Shown here: positions 1 to 8,491 of the stretch, piece by piece
Numbering within the stretch: the first letter of the stretch is position 1
Layout: the number at the start of each line of letters is the position of its first letter
NCBI GenBank assembly: GCA_028284445.1
Contig: JANQRS010000061.1
Span: 124,001 to 188,000 of the forward strand
Length of the DNA stretch: 64,000 nucleotides
Direction of reading: 5' to 3'
Origin: Calditrichia bacterium
Lineage (GTDB): Bacteria; Calditrichota; Calditrichia; RBG-13-44-9; J075
Translations under genes and position numbers: made by a program
Notes under the pieces: model-generated
Databases searched by the model: none
The model's input: only the letters and a program-made list of their open reading frames with translations
What the model was told of the DNA's origin: nothing

Positions 1-1126
1 TACGGCGATCGAAGATCAGCTGTTTACCTATGAAGCGACAGCGATTGATCCTGAAGGTGAAGCGATCAACTTCAGCTTTCCAAGCCTGGCTAACTGGATG
101 AGTGCCGACAGCAATGTCGTTAGCGGAACACCTCGCCACGGCGACGAAAATACCACCTTCCGTATTGTCGCCAGCGATGGTTTCCTGGCTGATACGCTCG
201 ATGTCTTTGTCATCGTGATACAGGTGAATGACCCGCCGATTATTGATTCCCTCGCTTCTCAGCAGGTGGAAGAACTTGAGCTCCTGAGTTTTACAGTAAC
301 GGCTACCGATGAAGAAGGTGAGCCGCTCTCAATGAGCGCCCGCGATTTGCCATCCGGAGCGACTTTTGTTGATCAAGGCAATAATAGTGGTTTGTTTAGC
401 TGGACACCGGCCTTCGGAACCGTTGGCACATATCCGGTTATCTTTCGAGCCCAGGAAACCGTTTCTGTGCCGGCTTTGGCCGATGAAGATACCGTACTGA
501 TTACGGTTGGCCGGCGTTTGCCCGATATCGCGGTGACCGCTTTTGCCCTCTCAAATGCCAATACCATTTTTCTGAATCAAAGTAGTGATGTTGCTGCAAC
601 AATTACCAATACCAATGCACCGGTCACGGAAAGCTTTACGATTCGCATGGCCCTCGATGGGCAGGTGCTCTTCGACAGTACTGTAACCGGCATGGAAATC
701 GGCGAGACTATTTCTGTAAGCCGCAACGTCACGTTTGATGAATTGGGAGCAGCCAGTCTGGTTATTCATGCGGACCCGGATGCCCTTGTTCCGGAGCTTG
801 ATGAAGAAAACAATCGTCGTGAATTGATCCTCGATATTCAGCCCGGCGCTCTGGTTGTTCGCCCCAATCCCTTTACGCCAAACGGCGACAGCAAGAATGA
901 TGCAGCTGTATTTGACATGAAAGACCTTGGCGTTAGCAATCCTTTGCTGGAAATTTTTGACATCAGTGGACGCAAGATCCGCTCATTGCAGAGTGTCTTG
1001 AATGACCAGTTCCAATGGGATGGCGCCAATGAAAATGGTGAGCAGCAAATGCCGGGAATTTACCTATACATCCTTAAGGATGGACCTCGCAGCGTTGCGA
1101 AAGGATTTGTGGCACTGGCCAGATAA
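1..1126 (+). CDS. Exported surface protein with CARDB-like and T9SS type B-like C-terminal domains (5' truncated)
   Basis: The reading frame is open from base 2, so the gene starts outside the window; about 375 C-terminal residues are visible. The first part holds cadherin/putative-Ig type repeats (motifs such as ATDPEGE, FSWTP). A CARDB-like adhesion domain follows (PDIAVTAF ... LDEENN). The last ~85 residues form a gliding-motility/CHU_C or FlgD-Ig-like domain (NPFTPNGDSKND, then LEIFDISGRK, WDGANENG, PGIYLYIL), which is the usual signature of T9SS type B cargo. I infer a secreted, surface-anchored adhesin-like protein. The next gene starts 8 bases after its stop and encodes an SprF/PorP-like barrel, the known partner arrangement for such cargo. 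The N-terminus and the exact ligand are unknown. Confidence 0.75.
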   Translation, partial: TAIEDQLFTYEATAIDPEGEAINFSFPSLANWMSADSNVVSGTPRHGDENTTFRIVASDGFLADTLDVFVIVIQVNDPPIIDSLASQQVEELELLSFTVTATDEEGEPLSMSARDLPSGATFVDQGNNSGLFSWTPAFGTVGTYPVIFRAQETVSVPALADEDTVLITVGRRLPDIAVTAFALSNANTIFLNQSSDVAATITNTNAPVTESFTIRMALDGQVLFDSTVTGMEIGETISVSRNVTFDELGAASLVIHADPDALVPELDEENNRRELILDIQPGALVVRPNPFTPNGDSKNDAAVFDMKDLGVSNPLLEIFDISGRKIRSLQSVLNDQFQWDGANENGEQQMPGIYLYILKDGPRSVAKGFVALAR

Positions 1127-1134
1127 GGTGATTT

Positions 1135-2925
1135 ATGAAACAAGCGAACTACATGATGAAAATAGCCGTGGTTTGGATCGCCCTGATCACAGCAGCATCT
1201 GCGCAGATCGGCCAGACCTACTTTCCGGCGGATCCGGCCAATGTACGTGATTGGCGAGCAGGGCTGCGCAATCCTTCGATTGGTGCGTTTCAGACAGGGG
1301 CCGTCGAGGCCGGGTTCAAGATTTTTCAGCTTGGTTTTGCTGATAATAATGCAGACGGCTTGAAAGCGACGTATGCCGTCGCCAATATTCCCCGGCGCCT
1401 GCCCTATAAGCTGTCCATTGGTGTGCAAACACAATGGTTTACCACGCCGCTTTTCCAGGAAGGTGAACTGCGAGCCAGCATCAGCCGGCAGTTTCAAAAG
1501 AGCTTTGCTTTTGGGTTTTCCCTTGGCCTGCGCGGTAATGGCTATAACAGCGACAATTTCGATCTGGTGGATCTCGATGATCCTGTTTTTGCTGACGGCA
1601 CATTTCGTTTCCAGCCGGACCTTGGTATTGGCGTAACATGGCTGCCGGATTTTGCCCCAATGGTAGTTGCATTAACCGTGAATCACCTCAATCGTCCCGC
1701 GGTGTCGTTGCTGGATGACGCAATACAATTGGATCGACAAATATCCCTTGGCGTGTCGTTCAACCTGAATGGGTATAACGTGCATGCCGGCGGCAGCCGT
1801 GCAGCAGATAATTTCATCCCGCGTGGATTTGTGCAATTCGCAGATGATGGGGTAGGACTTCTCCAGGTCGGCCTGGAAGATCAGGCGGCATGGCTGCGGG
1901 GTATACTGCATGTTCGCGGCCCCTTGAGTGTTGGCTACGGCATGAGTTATCCATTTGGCGGACTCTTTGGCGACAGCTTCGGTGACCATGAGGCCTCGGT
2001 GATTTACGAATTTGATCGCCTGCGCACGACCTCGCCGCTTCAACCGACACCTGGCGATTGGGATCCCTTCCTGCCGGGCATGTCGCGAGTGGATATTGTG
2101 CCGCAATATTATACCGCTTCCAACGCGGAGCGGATCGATATCTTTGAAAAGCAGCTGGTACGGGAAATTGATGAAACCCTTGAGCTGGATAAGCTGGCGA
2201 AGCTGTCCCGCTTTGATGTTGGCGTGCTGGATTCTTCACTGACGGAAAAAGAGTTCCCCTTCGCTCTGCAGAGCTATGGGAATGACTCTACGGAAATCCG
2301 CAATCCGGAATATACCTCCGCTTATTTGAAATCGCTTCGCAGCCTTGGAAAAGACCTTGGTGAATCGGATGCGGAAGTCGTTCTAATTACGCCTCGTAAT
2401 CAGAAGTCACGCGCCGCTGGTTTGCAGGAGGTGATTCGATCGAATTTATCCGAAAGCCAGGCTGACGTGGACATCTCGCAGCCACTGTTCAACAATCCGG
2501 CAGACAGCGTGCTTCTCAATCAACCGGTTCGTCTGAATGAATTACCGGAGCAGGAAGATGTGGTGGTTATCAGTCCAGGCGAGACGGTATTCACGATTTA
2601 TCCGCTACTTGAAGAGGGACTGGATCCCAATTGGCGTTTAGTAGTTGAGAATAAGGCCGGGGACGTTGTCTACAGTCATCAGGGCGACAGTAGCGACCAA
2701 ACGGATGTGGTTTGGAATTGGCGGGATCAATCCGGTAGCATCGTCGCGCCGGGATTCTACAGCTATTTTGTGGCCTGGACTGATGCGAATGGTATTGAGC
2801 GCCGCTCACCGGCCCGTGTCATTTATGCGCGAAAACTCAAGCGTAAAATCCACATCAAGGTGGCGCGCCGCTACCAGAAGCCTGAGGGTGGTGTAGATAA
2901 AGTAGGAATCATATTGAATAAGTAA
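1135..2925 (+). CDS. PorP/SprF-like outer-membrane beta-barrel with C-terminal FlgD-like Ig extension
   Basis: A 596-residue protein with a signal peptide (MMKIAVVWIALITAASAQ). Residues ~25-310 resemble PorP/SprF barrels: an early Asn-Pro (RNPSIGAFQTG), many amphipathic strands ending in aromatic residues, and internal phrases like FAFGFSLGLRGNGYN. SprF-type proteins are outer-membrane factors needed to export or anchor T9SS type B cargo. Residues ~330-470 form a soluble region of unknown fold. Residues ~490-575 look like a FlgD/T9SS Ig-like domain (VVWNWRDQSG, APGFYSYFV). Typical SprF proteins are about 300-350 residues, so the C-terminal half is an unusual extension. It follows the cargo gene by 8 bases and is probably cotranscribed. 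Family assignment is by pattern only. Confidence 0.6.
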   Translation: MKQANYMMKIAVVWIALITAASAQIGQTYFPADPANVRDWRAGLRNPSIGAFQTGAVEAGFKIFQLGFADNNADGLKATYAVANIPRRLPYKLSIGVQTQWFTTPLFQEGELRASISRQFQKSFAFGFSLGLRGNGYNSDNFDLVDLDDPVFADGTFRFQPDLGIGVTWLPDFAPMVVALTVNHLNRPAVSLLDDAIQLDRQISLGVSFNLNGYNVHAGGSRAADNFIPRGFVQFADDGVGLLQVGLEDQAAWLRGILHVRGPLSVGYGMSYPFGGLFGDSFGDHEASVIYEFDRLRTTSPLQPTPGDWDPFLPGMSRVDIVPQYYTASNAERIDIFEKQLVREIDETLELDKLAKLSRFDVGVLDSSLTEKEFPFALQSYGNDSTEIRNPEYTSAYLKSLRSLGKDLGESDAEVVLITPRNQKSRAAGLQEVIRSNLSESQADVDISQPLFNNPADSVLLNQPVRLNELPEQEDVVVISPGETVFTIYPLLEEGLDPNWRLVVENKAGDVVYSHQGDSSDQTDVVWNWRDQSGSIVAPGFYSYFVAWTDANGIERRSPARVIYARKLKRKIHIKVARRYQKPEGGVDKVGIILNK

Positions 2926-2982
2926 ATTCCAAATTCCAACAGCGGATTGTTTTGGAATTTTTCCTATTGGAATTTGGAAATT
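2924..2982. repeat. AAATTCC-type inverted intergenic repeat
   Basis: Arms AAATTCCAAATTCCAACA (2924-2941) and a complementary TTGGAATTT-rich arm (about 2950-2981) form a long imperfect hairpin. The first arm overlaps the stop codon of the preceding gene. The same arms recur at 43995-44176. It may act as a terminator or mRNA-stabilising stem. Confidence 0.7.
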
Positions 2983-3063
2983 GCATCTATAATGGTTGGT
3001 CTTCGGATTAACTGACTAATTGTGACAAATATTTGATACAGAAATCCTTCTATTGGGGGCTAC

Positions 3064-4503
3064 ATGCGATTGCAATTTGTGATGTCTCTAATCCTCTTGA
3101 CAGTGAACTCTTTGGCCGGACAGGAACCGCTGGAAGGCACCGGTTTGCAACCCACCCAGGTATCTGATGTGGACTCTTTTTGGGCCATGGCCCAATTGGG
3201 AGGCGGTATCGGCTACGTTATTCTTGGGGTCCTGGCCTGTGGACTCTTCCTGATCTTTTATAAGACCATCAATCTGGTAATGGACAAGCGAAACTCCAGC
3301 GCTCTTATCGGCACGGCCTTCCAGGGAATGAATGCCGATGAGGTCAAAAGCCTGGCAAATCGGTCTTCCAATACAATTCTGGGCAGCACCATCGGGCACT
3401 TGATTGACTTCCATCAAGCTGGTGGTCAGGCGGACAGTATTCATAGTGAGCTTGTCTTCTATATGGACCAGGAGAATGAGAAATTTGAGACCTACCGAAA
3501 CTGGTTGAATTTCCTCTCAGACTCAGCTGGTGCGCTCGGATTGCTTGGAACTGTTTGGGGGGTTTTCTTGACCTTCTTTGGCGGGAATCTGGACTCGGAA
3601 AAAATCCTCAATGGTATGGGCGTTGCGTTGATTACCACCCTTCTTGGACTGGTTGTCAGTTTGATCATTAACCTGTTTAGCACGCAGATTTATGGCGCTT
3701 TTCAGCGTCGCCTGGAACTGGTTACCCGCAAGGCAGATGAATTACGCCTTTATCTGCTCAGCCAGGGACAAACGACACGTCGTGCGCCCCTGCGGCAAAC
3801 AGCTGTAACAGAGACACCGGCTCCACAGGAAGCAGCGGCGCAGAAGCCGGCAAGCAACGGCAAGACCCATAGCCGAACCATAAAGCTGGTCAAGGTGCGC
3901 GGCAATGAAATGCAGGCCGGACAGACCATTAAAGGGGCCATCCAATTGCAGGTGGTTGATAGCAGCGGCAAGGCCTTGCCGAATTCCACGCTGCACCTGG
4001 TTAGCGAAGGTCCGGTGCGTTTTCCCAAACATGGCGTGCGCATGGAATCGCTTACCGATAAGAATGGCCTGGCCATTGTCGATCTCGAAGCCCAGGAAAT
4101 TACCGGCCAGGGCAAAGTCGCTGTGAGCCTGAACGGAGACAGTGAGTCTGCAAGAAAAATAAGCTTCAGTGTAAAACCCGGCGAAGCTGAGAAGTTGAGC
4201 GAAAGCGGTGGTAACGACCAGAGTGCGCCGATTCTTTCGGTATTGCCTGAACCATTTCGCCTGACGGTCAGCGATCGTTTTGGGAATCGTGTTCCCAATG
4301 CCCTGGTTTCCTTCCGGGTGAGCATGGGAAGCGGCACCTTTCAGGATGGGAATGATCAAGTAAGTGTGCAAAGCGATGCTTCCGGCGTGGCAGAGGCTCG
4401 CCTGAAGCTTGGCGAAAAAACCGGATTTCATACCGTTGAAGCGAGCCTTAATGGCGGTAGAAAATCTAAACTTGAATTCAGAGTATTGAGCACCGGCGAA
4501 TGA
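3064..4503 (+). CDS. MotA/TolQ/ExbB proton channel protein fused to C-terminal invasin-type Ig domains
   Basis: A 479-residue protein. A signal-like N-terminus (residues 1-20) precedes TM1 (~46-69), a soluble loop (~70-150), TM2 (~152-173) and TM3 (~183-206). The TM2-TM3 region carries the ExbB/TolQ signature (GLLGTVWGVF, ALITTLLGLVVSL). ExbB/TolQ uses the proton motive force with ExbD/TolR to energise outer-membrane processes. Unusually, ~240 residues follow TM3: a linker rich in Q/T/A and two Ig-like domains of the Big_1/invasin type (LTVSDRFGNRVPNALVSF; SDASGVAEARL). In normal ExbB topology this end would be cytoplasmic. A GGGGGC ribosome-binding site precedes the ATG. The stop overlaps the next start (ATGA), so translation is coupled to the ExbD gene. 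Confidence 0.8.
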   Translation: MRLQFVMSLILLTVNSLAGQEPLEGTGLQPTQVSDVDSFWAMAQLGGGIGYVILGVLACGLFLIFYKTINLVMDKRNSSALIGTAFQGMNADEVKSLANRSSNTILGSTIGHLIDFHQAGGQADSIHSELVFYMDQENEKFETYRNWLNFLSDSAGALGLLGTVWGVFLTFFGGNLDSEKILNGMGVALITTLLGLVVSLIINLFSTQIYGAFQRRLELVTRKADELRLYLLSQGQTTRRAPLRQTAVTETPAPQEAAAQKPASNGKTHSRTIKLVKVRGNEMQAGQTIKGAIQLQVVDSSGKALPNSTLHLVSEGPVRFPKHGVRMESLTDKNGLAIVDLEAQEITGQGKVAVSLNGDSESARKISFSVKPGEAEKLSESGGNDQSAPILSVLPEPFRLTVSDRFGNRVPNALVSFRVSMGSGTFQDGNDQVSVQSDASGVAEARLKLGEKTGFHTVEASLNGGRKSKLEFRVLSTGE

Positions 4504-4931
4504 CAAAGCGGCAAAAACAGAAGAGAAGACGGCGAAGCGATTTGATTCTACGTCTGATTGACGTGGTGTTAATCCTGCTTTTTGGATTCATCGCCATTTC
4601 CGAGGTCAGCCAGCGTAGTAAAATTGAACTGGCGGAGAGCAGCACCGTACCAGCTGCAGCACCGGATCGCGAGGAAGTGGTTTACATCGGTGTCTTGCCG
4701 GATCAGCGCTACCTCGTCGAAGGCGAAACACGTCTTATCGAAGATGATGCCTCCCTGCTTGGTTATATTCGCAGCAAGCGCAGTGAGCTCAATGGCCGAA
4801 ATCTTCGCATGCGTGTTCGGGTTCGCGCCAATCATAATGCGCCGGTGCAACCGGCATTTCGGGTGGTAAACTTTTGCCAGCAGATGAAAATCCCTGTGGG
4901 CCTGGATGTTGTCAAAAAGACGGGGGTCTGA
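4500..4931 (+). CDS. ExbD/TolR-like protein (first copy)
   Basis: A 143-residue single-span protein. A strongly basic N-terminus (KRQKQKRRRR) is followed by one transmembrane helix (LRLIDVVLILLFGFIAIS) that keeps the essential membrane Asp of ExbD/TolR in the LIDVVLILL motif. The rest is a periplasmic domain. ExbD/TolR couples proton flow through ExbB/TolQ to conformational work in the periplasm. Both ends overlap neighbours with ATGA junctions (4500-4503 and 4929-4933), showing tight translational coupling with ExbB upstream and a second ExbD downstream. Confidence 0.85.
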   Translation: MTKRQKQKRRRRSDLILRLIDVVLILLFGFIAISEVSQRSKIELAESSTVPAAAPDREEVVYIGVLPDQRYLVEGETRLIEDDASLLGYIRSKRSELNGRNLRMRVRVRANHNAPVQPAFRVVNFCQQMKIPVGLDVVKKTGV

Positions 4932-5368
4932 TGAGAGGTGGCATGATTATTCGTCTGGTTGATGTGGTTTTGATTCTCCTCTTTGGCTTCCTGGCGATCA
5001 GCGATATTCAAGTAAAACGCCAGTTGCGCCTCCCGGGGCCGTCGGAGAGCGAAACCGTGCAACAAGCGTCAGAAACCGTATTTCTATTTGTGAAAATAGA
5101 TCCGGCGGATCGCTATCGCCTGGTTCTTGATGATCAGGAATTACTGGCTGTTGCTGATGTTGAGGTGTTGCGTGGTGGGCTTCTGGATGCGAGCAGGCAA
5201 ATTCGTGAGGCCGGTAATCAACCGGTTATCATTATTGATCCTGATCCCCAGGCAACCGTCCAACGTACTATCTCGGTTTTTGATATCTGTGAAGAAGAAA
5301 ATCTGGTCAAAAGCATTAACATGGATCTCAGTCTGCAAACAGAACAACCGTTGCTGAATATTCAGTAG
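4931..5368 (+). CDS. ExbD/TolR-like protein (second copy)
   Basis: A 145-residue protein starting at the ATG that overlaps the upstream stop (ATGA at 4931); this is preferred to the in-frame ATG at 4874 because that start would overlap the first ExbD by 58 bases. One transmembrane helix near the N-terminus (IIRLVDVVLILLFGFLAIS) keeps the conserved Asp and is nearly the same as in the first copy. The periplasmic domain differs (RLVLDDQELLAV, PVIIIDPDPQATVQ). Two ExbDs in tandem suggest a heteromeric ExbB/ExbD/ExbD' motor, as seen for several Bacteroidota TonB systems. The next gene starts 9 bases downstream. Confidence 0.85.
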   Translation: MRGGMIIRLVDVVLILLFGFLAISDIQVKRQLRLPGPSESETVQQASETVFLFVKIDPADRYRLVLDDQELLAVADVEVLRGGLLDASRQIREAGNQPVIIIDPDPQATVQRTISVFDICEEENLVKSINMDLSLQTEQPLLNIQ

Positions 5369-5377
5369 GAAATACGA

Positions 5378-6415
5378 ATGAGCGAAAAGCGAAAACAACA
5401 ATCTATTGCCGGTATTATGACCGGTGTCTTCCTGCTGATTGCTTTTGTTATCCTTAGCAACGCAGCGATTCCGGAAAAAGATCTGGTTACCGAACGTTAT
5501 GACGAGATTGACTGGATGCGTTTTACCCCGCAACCACCGGAACCGGTGCAACCGGAAGAAGTGAGCCGTGAAAAGAATCCGGAGAAGGAAATCTTGCCTG
5601 AACAGCCGGTTATTCAGCGGATCGATCTGGATCAGGTTTTGGATAAGCTCGACTTAACGGAAGTGAAATTGACGACCCAGGACTTTCAAACCACCGGCAA
5701 GTCGCCCAATCAATCGGCACCTGCGCACATGGACATTAACAATCTTGATCCTGCTGCTCTTAGCTCTGATTTCAATCTCACGATGGATAATTCTTCTCCT
5801 TTGGCAAATGTCGCCCGGCGTGGTCGTGGTCGCCGCAGTGGGGGAGAGCAGCGCGTTGAGGTCAAAGAAAGGGAAACAACCGGTGGCGGTAGCGGCTCAG
5901 TCGCCCCATCAACCAAAGCCGACTTAAAGGGGCCGACGGCCCGTAAGAATCGCGGAAATGATCAACAAACGGAAATCCCGGCAATGGCCGACCTGGATTC
6001 TGATTTTGAGAATTTTTCGCCCATCTATCGTCCACTGATCGAATGGATGAAGAAAAATCCCGCAGTGCTGCCGCCGGTAGTGAAGCGTTTTATGAGTTAT
6101 CAAAATGGTGATCTGACTTCCCGTGTAAGTTTTGCCATCGATAATCGCCAATTTGACATGATGCTGTTATGCGTCGAGGCGACTTATGAAGTGCGCATTG
6201 TGCTGGTCGAGAAACGTGAGGTCACATATCTGATTGACCAGGGATTTCGCAAGAAAAGTAACTTCCTGCGCGTTGGATCTGTGGATCGCCTGCCGACGAA
6301 AGCGATTCTCAAGTTTAGCACCAACCTGCGTCCGGCAAATAACAGCCGCACCCGCGAGTTTTACCAGATCTTCATCTCCTGGTGGGATAGCGTGAAGCAT
6401 GAAGTGGAGCAATAG
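5378..6415 (+). CDS. TonB/TolA-like periplasmic energy-transducer candidate
   Basis: A 345-residue protein with one N-terminal membrane anchor (residues ~10-30, IAGIMTGVFLLIAFVIL). A Pro/Glu-rich stretch follows (PQPPEPVQPEEV ... EKEILPEQPV), then a long low-complexity linker that includes an Arg/Gly patch (ARRGRGRRSGG). The C-terminal domain (~215-345; LIEWMKKNPAVLPPVVKRFM, ISWWDSVKHE) contains no motif I recognise as canonical TonB C-terminal. Architecture and operon position, directly after exbB-exbD-exbD, argue that it is the TonB or TolA equivalent of this motor. The function is inferred from context. The gene stop is followed immediately by a GCATTGAA tandem array. Confidence 0.6.
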   Translation: MSEKRKQQSIAGIMTGVFLLIAFVILSNAAIPEKDLVTERYDEIDWMRFTPQPPEPVQPEEVSREKNPEKEILPEQPVIQRIDLDQVLDKLDLTEVKLTTQDFQTTGKSPNQSAPAHMDINNLDPAALSSDFNLTMDNSSPLANVARRGRGRRSGGEQRVEVKERETTGGGSGSVAPSTKADLKGPTARKNRGNDQQTEIPAMADLDSDFENFSPIYRPLIEWMKKNPAVLPPVVKRFMSYQNGDLTSRVSFAIDNRQFDMMLLCVEATYEVRIVLVEKREVTYLIDQGFRKKSNFLRVGSVDRLPTKAILKFSTNLRPANNSRTREFYQIFISWWDSVKHEVEQ

Positions 6416-6545
6416 CATTGAAGCATTGAAACATTGAAGCATTGAACCATTGAAGCAATTTGCTAAATCTTGATGATTTAGTCCCGTCATTTTTTCAGGG
6501 ATGAAAAAGAAATTGACGGGAAAACATTGAAGCATTGAAGATTGG
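6415..6545 (+). repeat. GCATTGAA octamer tandem array plus flanking palindrome
   Basis: Five contiguous units of an 8-base repeat (GCATTGAA, with first-base variants) run from 6415 to 6454. The first unit includes the last base of the upstream stop codon. An inverted pair CCCGTCA (6483-6489) / TGACGGG (6514-6520) follows, then two more octamer units at 6525-6540. The same octamer, in the same orientation relative to transcription, lies at other gene 3' ends (8244-8256; 12955-13020). Confidence 0.85.
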
Positions 6546-6612
6546 TAACCGCTTACGGCGGAGCCGTTACATAGCGCATCCTATGTTCGTCCCGGACGAA
6601 CGTGGGGAACGG
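6546..6612 (+). repeat. Intercistronic repeat with TTCGTCCCGGACGAA palindrome (copy A)
   Basis: A ~65-base segment with GTAACC, ACGGCGGAGCC and the near-perfect palindrome GTTCGTCCCGGACGAAC (6585-6601) followed by GTGGGGAA. Homologous copies are at 8330-8402 (+) and 12880-12948 (on the minus strand). In all three it lies between the end of one gene and the start of the next, in transcription orientation. No coding content is evident. Confidence 0.75.
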
Positions 6613-6726
6613 ACAAATTGAAATGAACAAATCAACGAATCGACATATACCATGAATGACCGAGCGAAACACATTTTAAAGCTGCCAACTGACGACCGCC
6701 AACTGATCTCGAAGTTTTCGGAATCG

Positions 6727-8241
6727 ATGTCGAGGGTGTTGGCAATACTTCTTATCGCCTTCGTCGCTTCTTGTTCGGGATCCAAAAAGGTCTCGCTGGC
6801 GCCGCCACCGCCAACGAAGGCCGTTGGTGTTGATCCAGGGGTGCTGGCCGAAGCAGATTCGATAGCCGATCATCTTTTTGTATCATGGGATCGGCAGCAG
6901 CTTGCTGCGGAAAAACGCCTGGCTGGTGAAAAGCGTATCGAGATGAGCAATGAACTCTGGGATGCGCTGGAAGGGGTTGGCGACGAAACCAGTGCTGAGA
7001 CGGACACAGTTGCTGCGGTCGAAACCTTCAATAAGGGGGCCCGGCATTTACTGGCCTTGCAGAAATTGCAAGATGGCAGCATCGATGAGGAAACAGTTCG
7101 TCGTCAATCACTTGCTCACCTCGACTCGGCACGATTTCATTTTGAACGTGCACTTCAGTTAAATCCCTTTGATCGAAATACCCGCTTGTGGCTGGCGCGT
7201 GTTTATCAGATGTCTGCTGAGCGCCTGGTCGATGACCAACATTATGGTATTGCCGCACGTTTCCTGGAGAACCTGATCCGTATGGATAAGGGACAGCATG
7301 GTCTCTATGGTCGTCTCGGCCAGATCTATATGGCCATGCAGCTTTGGACAAAAGCGCTTGATAAATTTTCAGCAGCGGAAACCGTTCTGTCAGAGACAGC
7401 GGTGTTTGATGTCCCCGATGAGACGGCTTTGAACGATAGCAGCATCGCCGCGGCAACTGATTCAGCTTCTTTATTTCTCTACGTCTATTACCAGGCTGAA
7501 AACCACATCCGCTTGTACGACACGGATGAGGCCCTTGCAAATTTGACTCGCTCAGAAGAATTTGCGCGCAATGAAGAGGATTTGGCGACCATCAAGTCGA
7601 CCCGCGATTGGATCGGCTGGGATGATGGCAATATCCGCGGCGCGGAATTCCGCGATGAACTTCTGGATATGGTTGATGAGGAGCGCTATAAAGATGCAGC
7701 GAAAGGGTTTGATGCACTCTCGAAAAAGTTGACGACAAATCGTGCGCGGCGGGAGATTCAATGGCGACTGGCGATCCTGGAATTTACTCATCTCGAGAAA
7801 GAAGAGCAGGCGATGAAGCGAATGGTTGATATCGCTGACTTCTACAATACGGATACCACCGGCATTGCTCAAACAGATACAATGTTCAGCCAATATTTTG
7901 ATAGTTATGGCACCATGTGTCATAATATGGGACTGGCTTCACTTAAGCTGAAGAAATTGCGCAAGGCACTGGCGTATTTTAAACAAGCGACCATCGTTCC
8001 CTGGAAGCAGCAGGCCAAAAGCCATGTAGAAATTGCCAAGCTCTCAATTAATAATCCTGCTCTGGCGGTATCTTCCGCAGAGAAGGCCCTCAATCTGCGC
8101 AATCAATTGAACGGAAGAGAGCAGGAAGAAGCGTTGCGCATGATGGTTGAAGGCTTAAAGCGCCTGGGACGTTTCCAGGAAGCCACCCGCTACTATCGCG
8201 AGTACCGCGATTTGGTATCAATTGGGAAGAAAAGCAGCTAA
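6727..8241 (+). CDS. TPR-repeat lipoprotein
   Basis: A 504-residue protein from the ATG at 6727, chosen because it begins a clean lipoprotein signal (MSRVLAILLIAFVASC, lipobox VASC). An ATG at 6652 adds 25 residues that overlap a repeat-like sequence (6682-6705), so I consider it less likely; neither start has a clear ribosome-binding site. Residues ~90-500 are helical with TPR-like motifs (ARFHFERALQLNPFDRNTRLWLARVY, RKALAYFKQATIVP in shorter pieces), consistent with a periplasmic scaffold for protein assembly. It sits downstream of the exbB/exbD/TonB-like genes after a ~310-base repeat-rich gap, and probably serves the same envelope machine. The partner is unknown. Confidence 0.75.
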   Translation: MSRVLAILLIAFVASCSGSKKVSLAPPPPTKAVGVDPGVLAEADSIADHLFVSWDRQQLAAEKRLAGEKRIEMSNELWDALEGVGDETSAETDTVAAVETFNKGARHLLALQKLQDGSIDEETVRRQSLAHLDSARFHFERALQLNPFDRNTRLWLARVYQMSAERLVDDQHYGIAARFLENLIRMDKGQHGLYGRLGQIYMAMQLWTKALDKFSAAETVLSETAVFDVPDETALNDSSIAAATDSASLFLYVYYQAENHIRLYDTDEALANLTRSEEFARNEEDLATIKSTRDWIGWDDGNIRGAEFRDELLDMVDEERYKDAAKGFDALSKKLTTNRARREIQWRLAILEFTHLEKEEQAMKRMVDIADFYNTDTTGIAQTDTMFSQYFDSYGTMCHNMGLASLKLKKLRKALAYFKQATIVPWKQQAKSHVEIAKLSINNPALAVSSAEKALNLRNQLNGREQEEALRMMVEGLKRLGRFQEATRYYREYRDLVSIGKKSS

Positions 8242-8243
8242 TT

Positions 8244-8402
8244 CATTGAAGCATTGCAGTATTAAAAAAAATTGCCAAATATTGTTGATTCAGTCCTGTC
8301 AGTTCTTGAAAAAAAGAACTGGGCGGGAAAACAAGGTTGGCGGTCAACGGCGGAGCCCATATATAGCCAAGCCTCATGTTCGTCCCAGGCGAGCGTCGGG
8401 AA
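8244..8402 (+). repeat. Octamer remnant and intercistronic repeat (copy B)
   Basis: Directly after the TPR gene there is a short CATTGAAGCATTG octamer remnant (8246-8258). A stem CAGTTCTT/AAGAACTG follows (about 8300-8321). The segment 8330-8402 contains ACGGCGGAGCC and ATGTTCGTCCC, homologous to copy A at 6546-6612. The palindrome is degenerate here (TTCGTCCCAGGCGAG). Confidence 0.7.
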
Positions 8403-8419
8403 AAGGAACAACGAATCAC

Positions 8420-8464
8420 CACATCTCCTTAAATCCCTTCGAAGCAGGATATAAAGGGGATGTG
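8420..8464. repeat. CACATC...GATGTG hairpin repeat
   Basis: An 11-bp stem (CACATCTCCTT / AAGGGGATGTG) encloses an inner TCGAA core. A homologous hairpin is at 16631-16676. This style of palindrome is dispersed widely in environmental bacterial genomes; no gene lies within it. Confidence 0.75.
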
Positions 8465-8491
8465 CAAAGGCATAGTTAAAAGGAATAAAAG

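Noticed and set aside
3742..4506. Minus-strand open frame opposite the ExbB-Ig gene (254 residues)
   Set aside because: Shadow of the real plus-strand gene; another overlapping shadow exists in a second minus frame and neither has recognisable content.
4874..4930. Earlier start for the second ExbD
   Set aside because: It overlaps the first ExbD by 58 bases; the ATGA overlap start at 4931 gives the normal basic N-terminus and TM position.
6415..6545. Tandem octamers as a CRISPR array
   Set aside because: Units are 8 bases without unique spacers; no cas genes are present.
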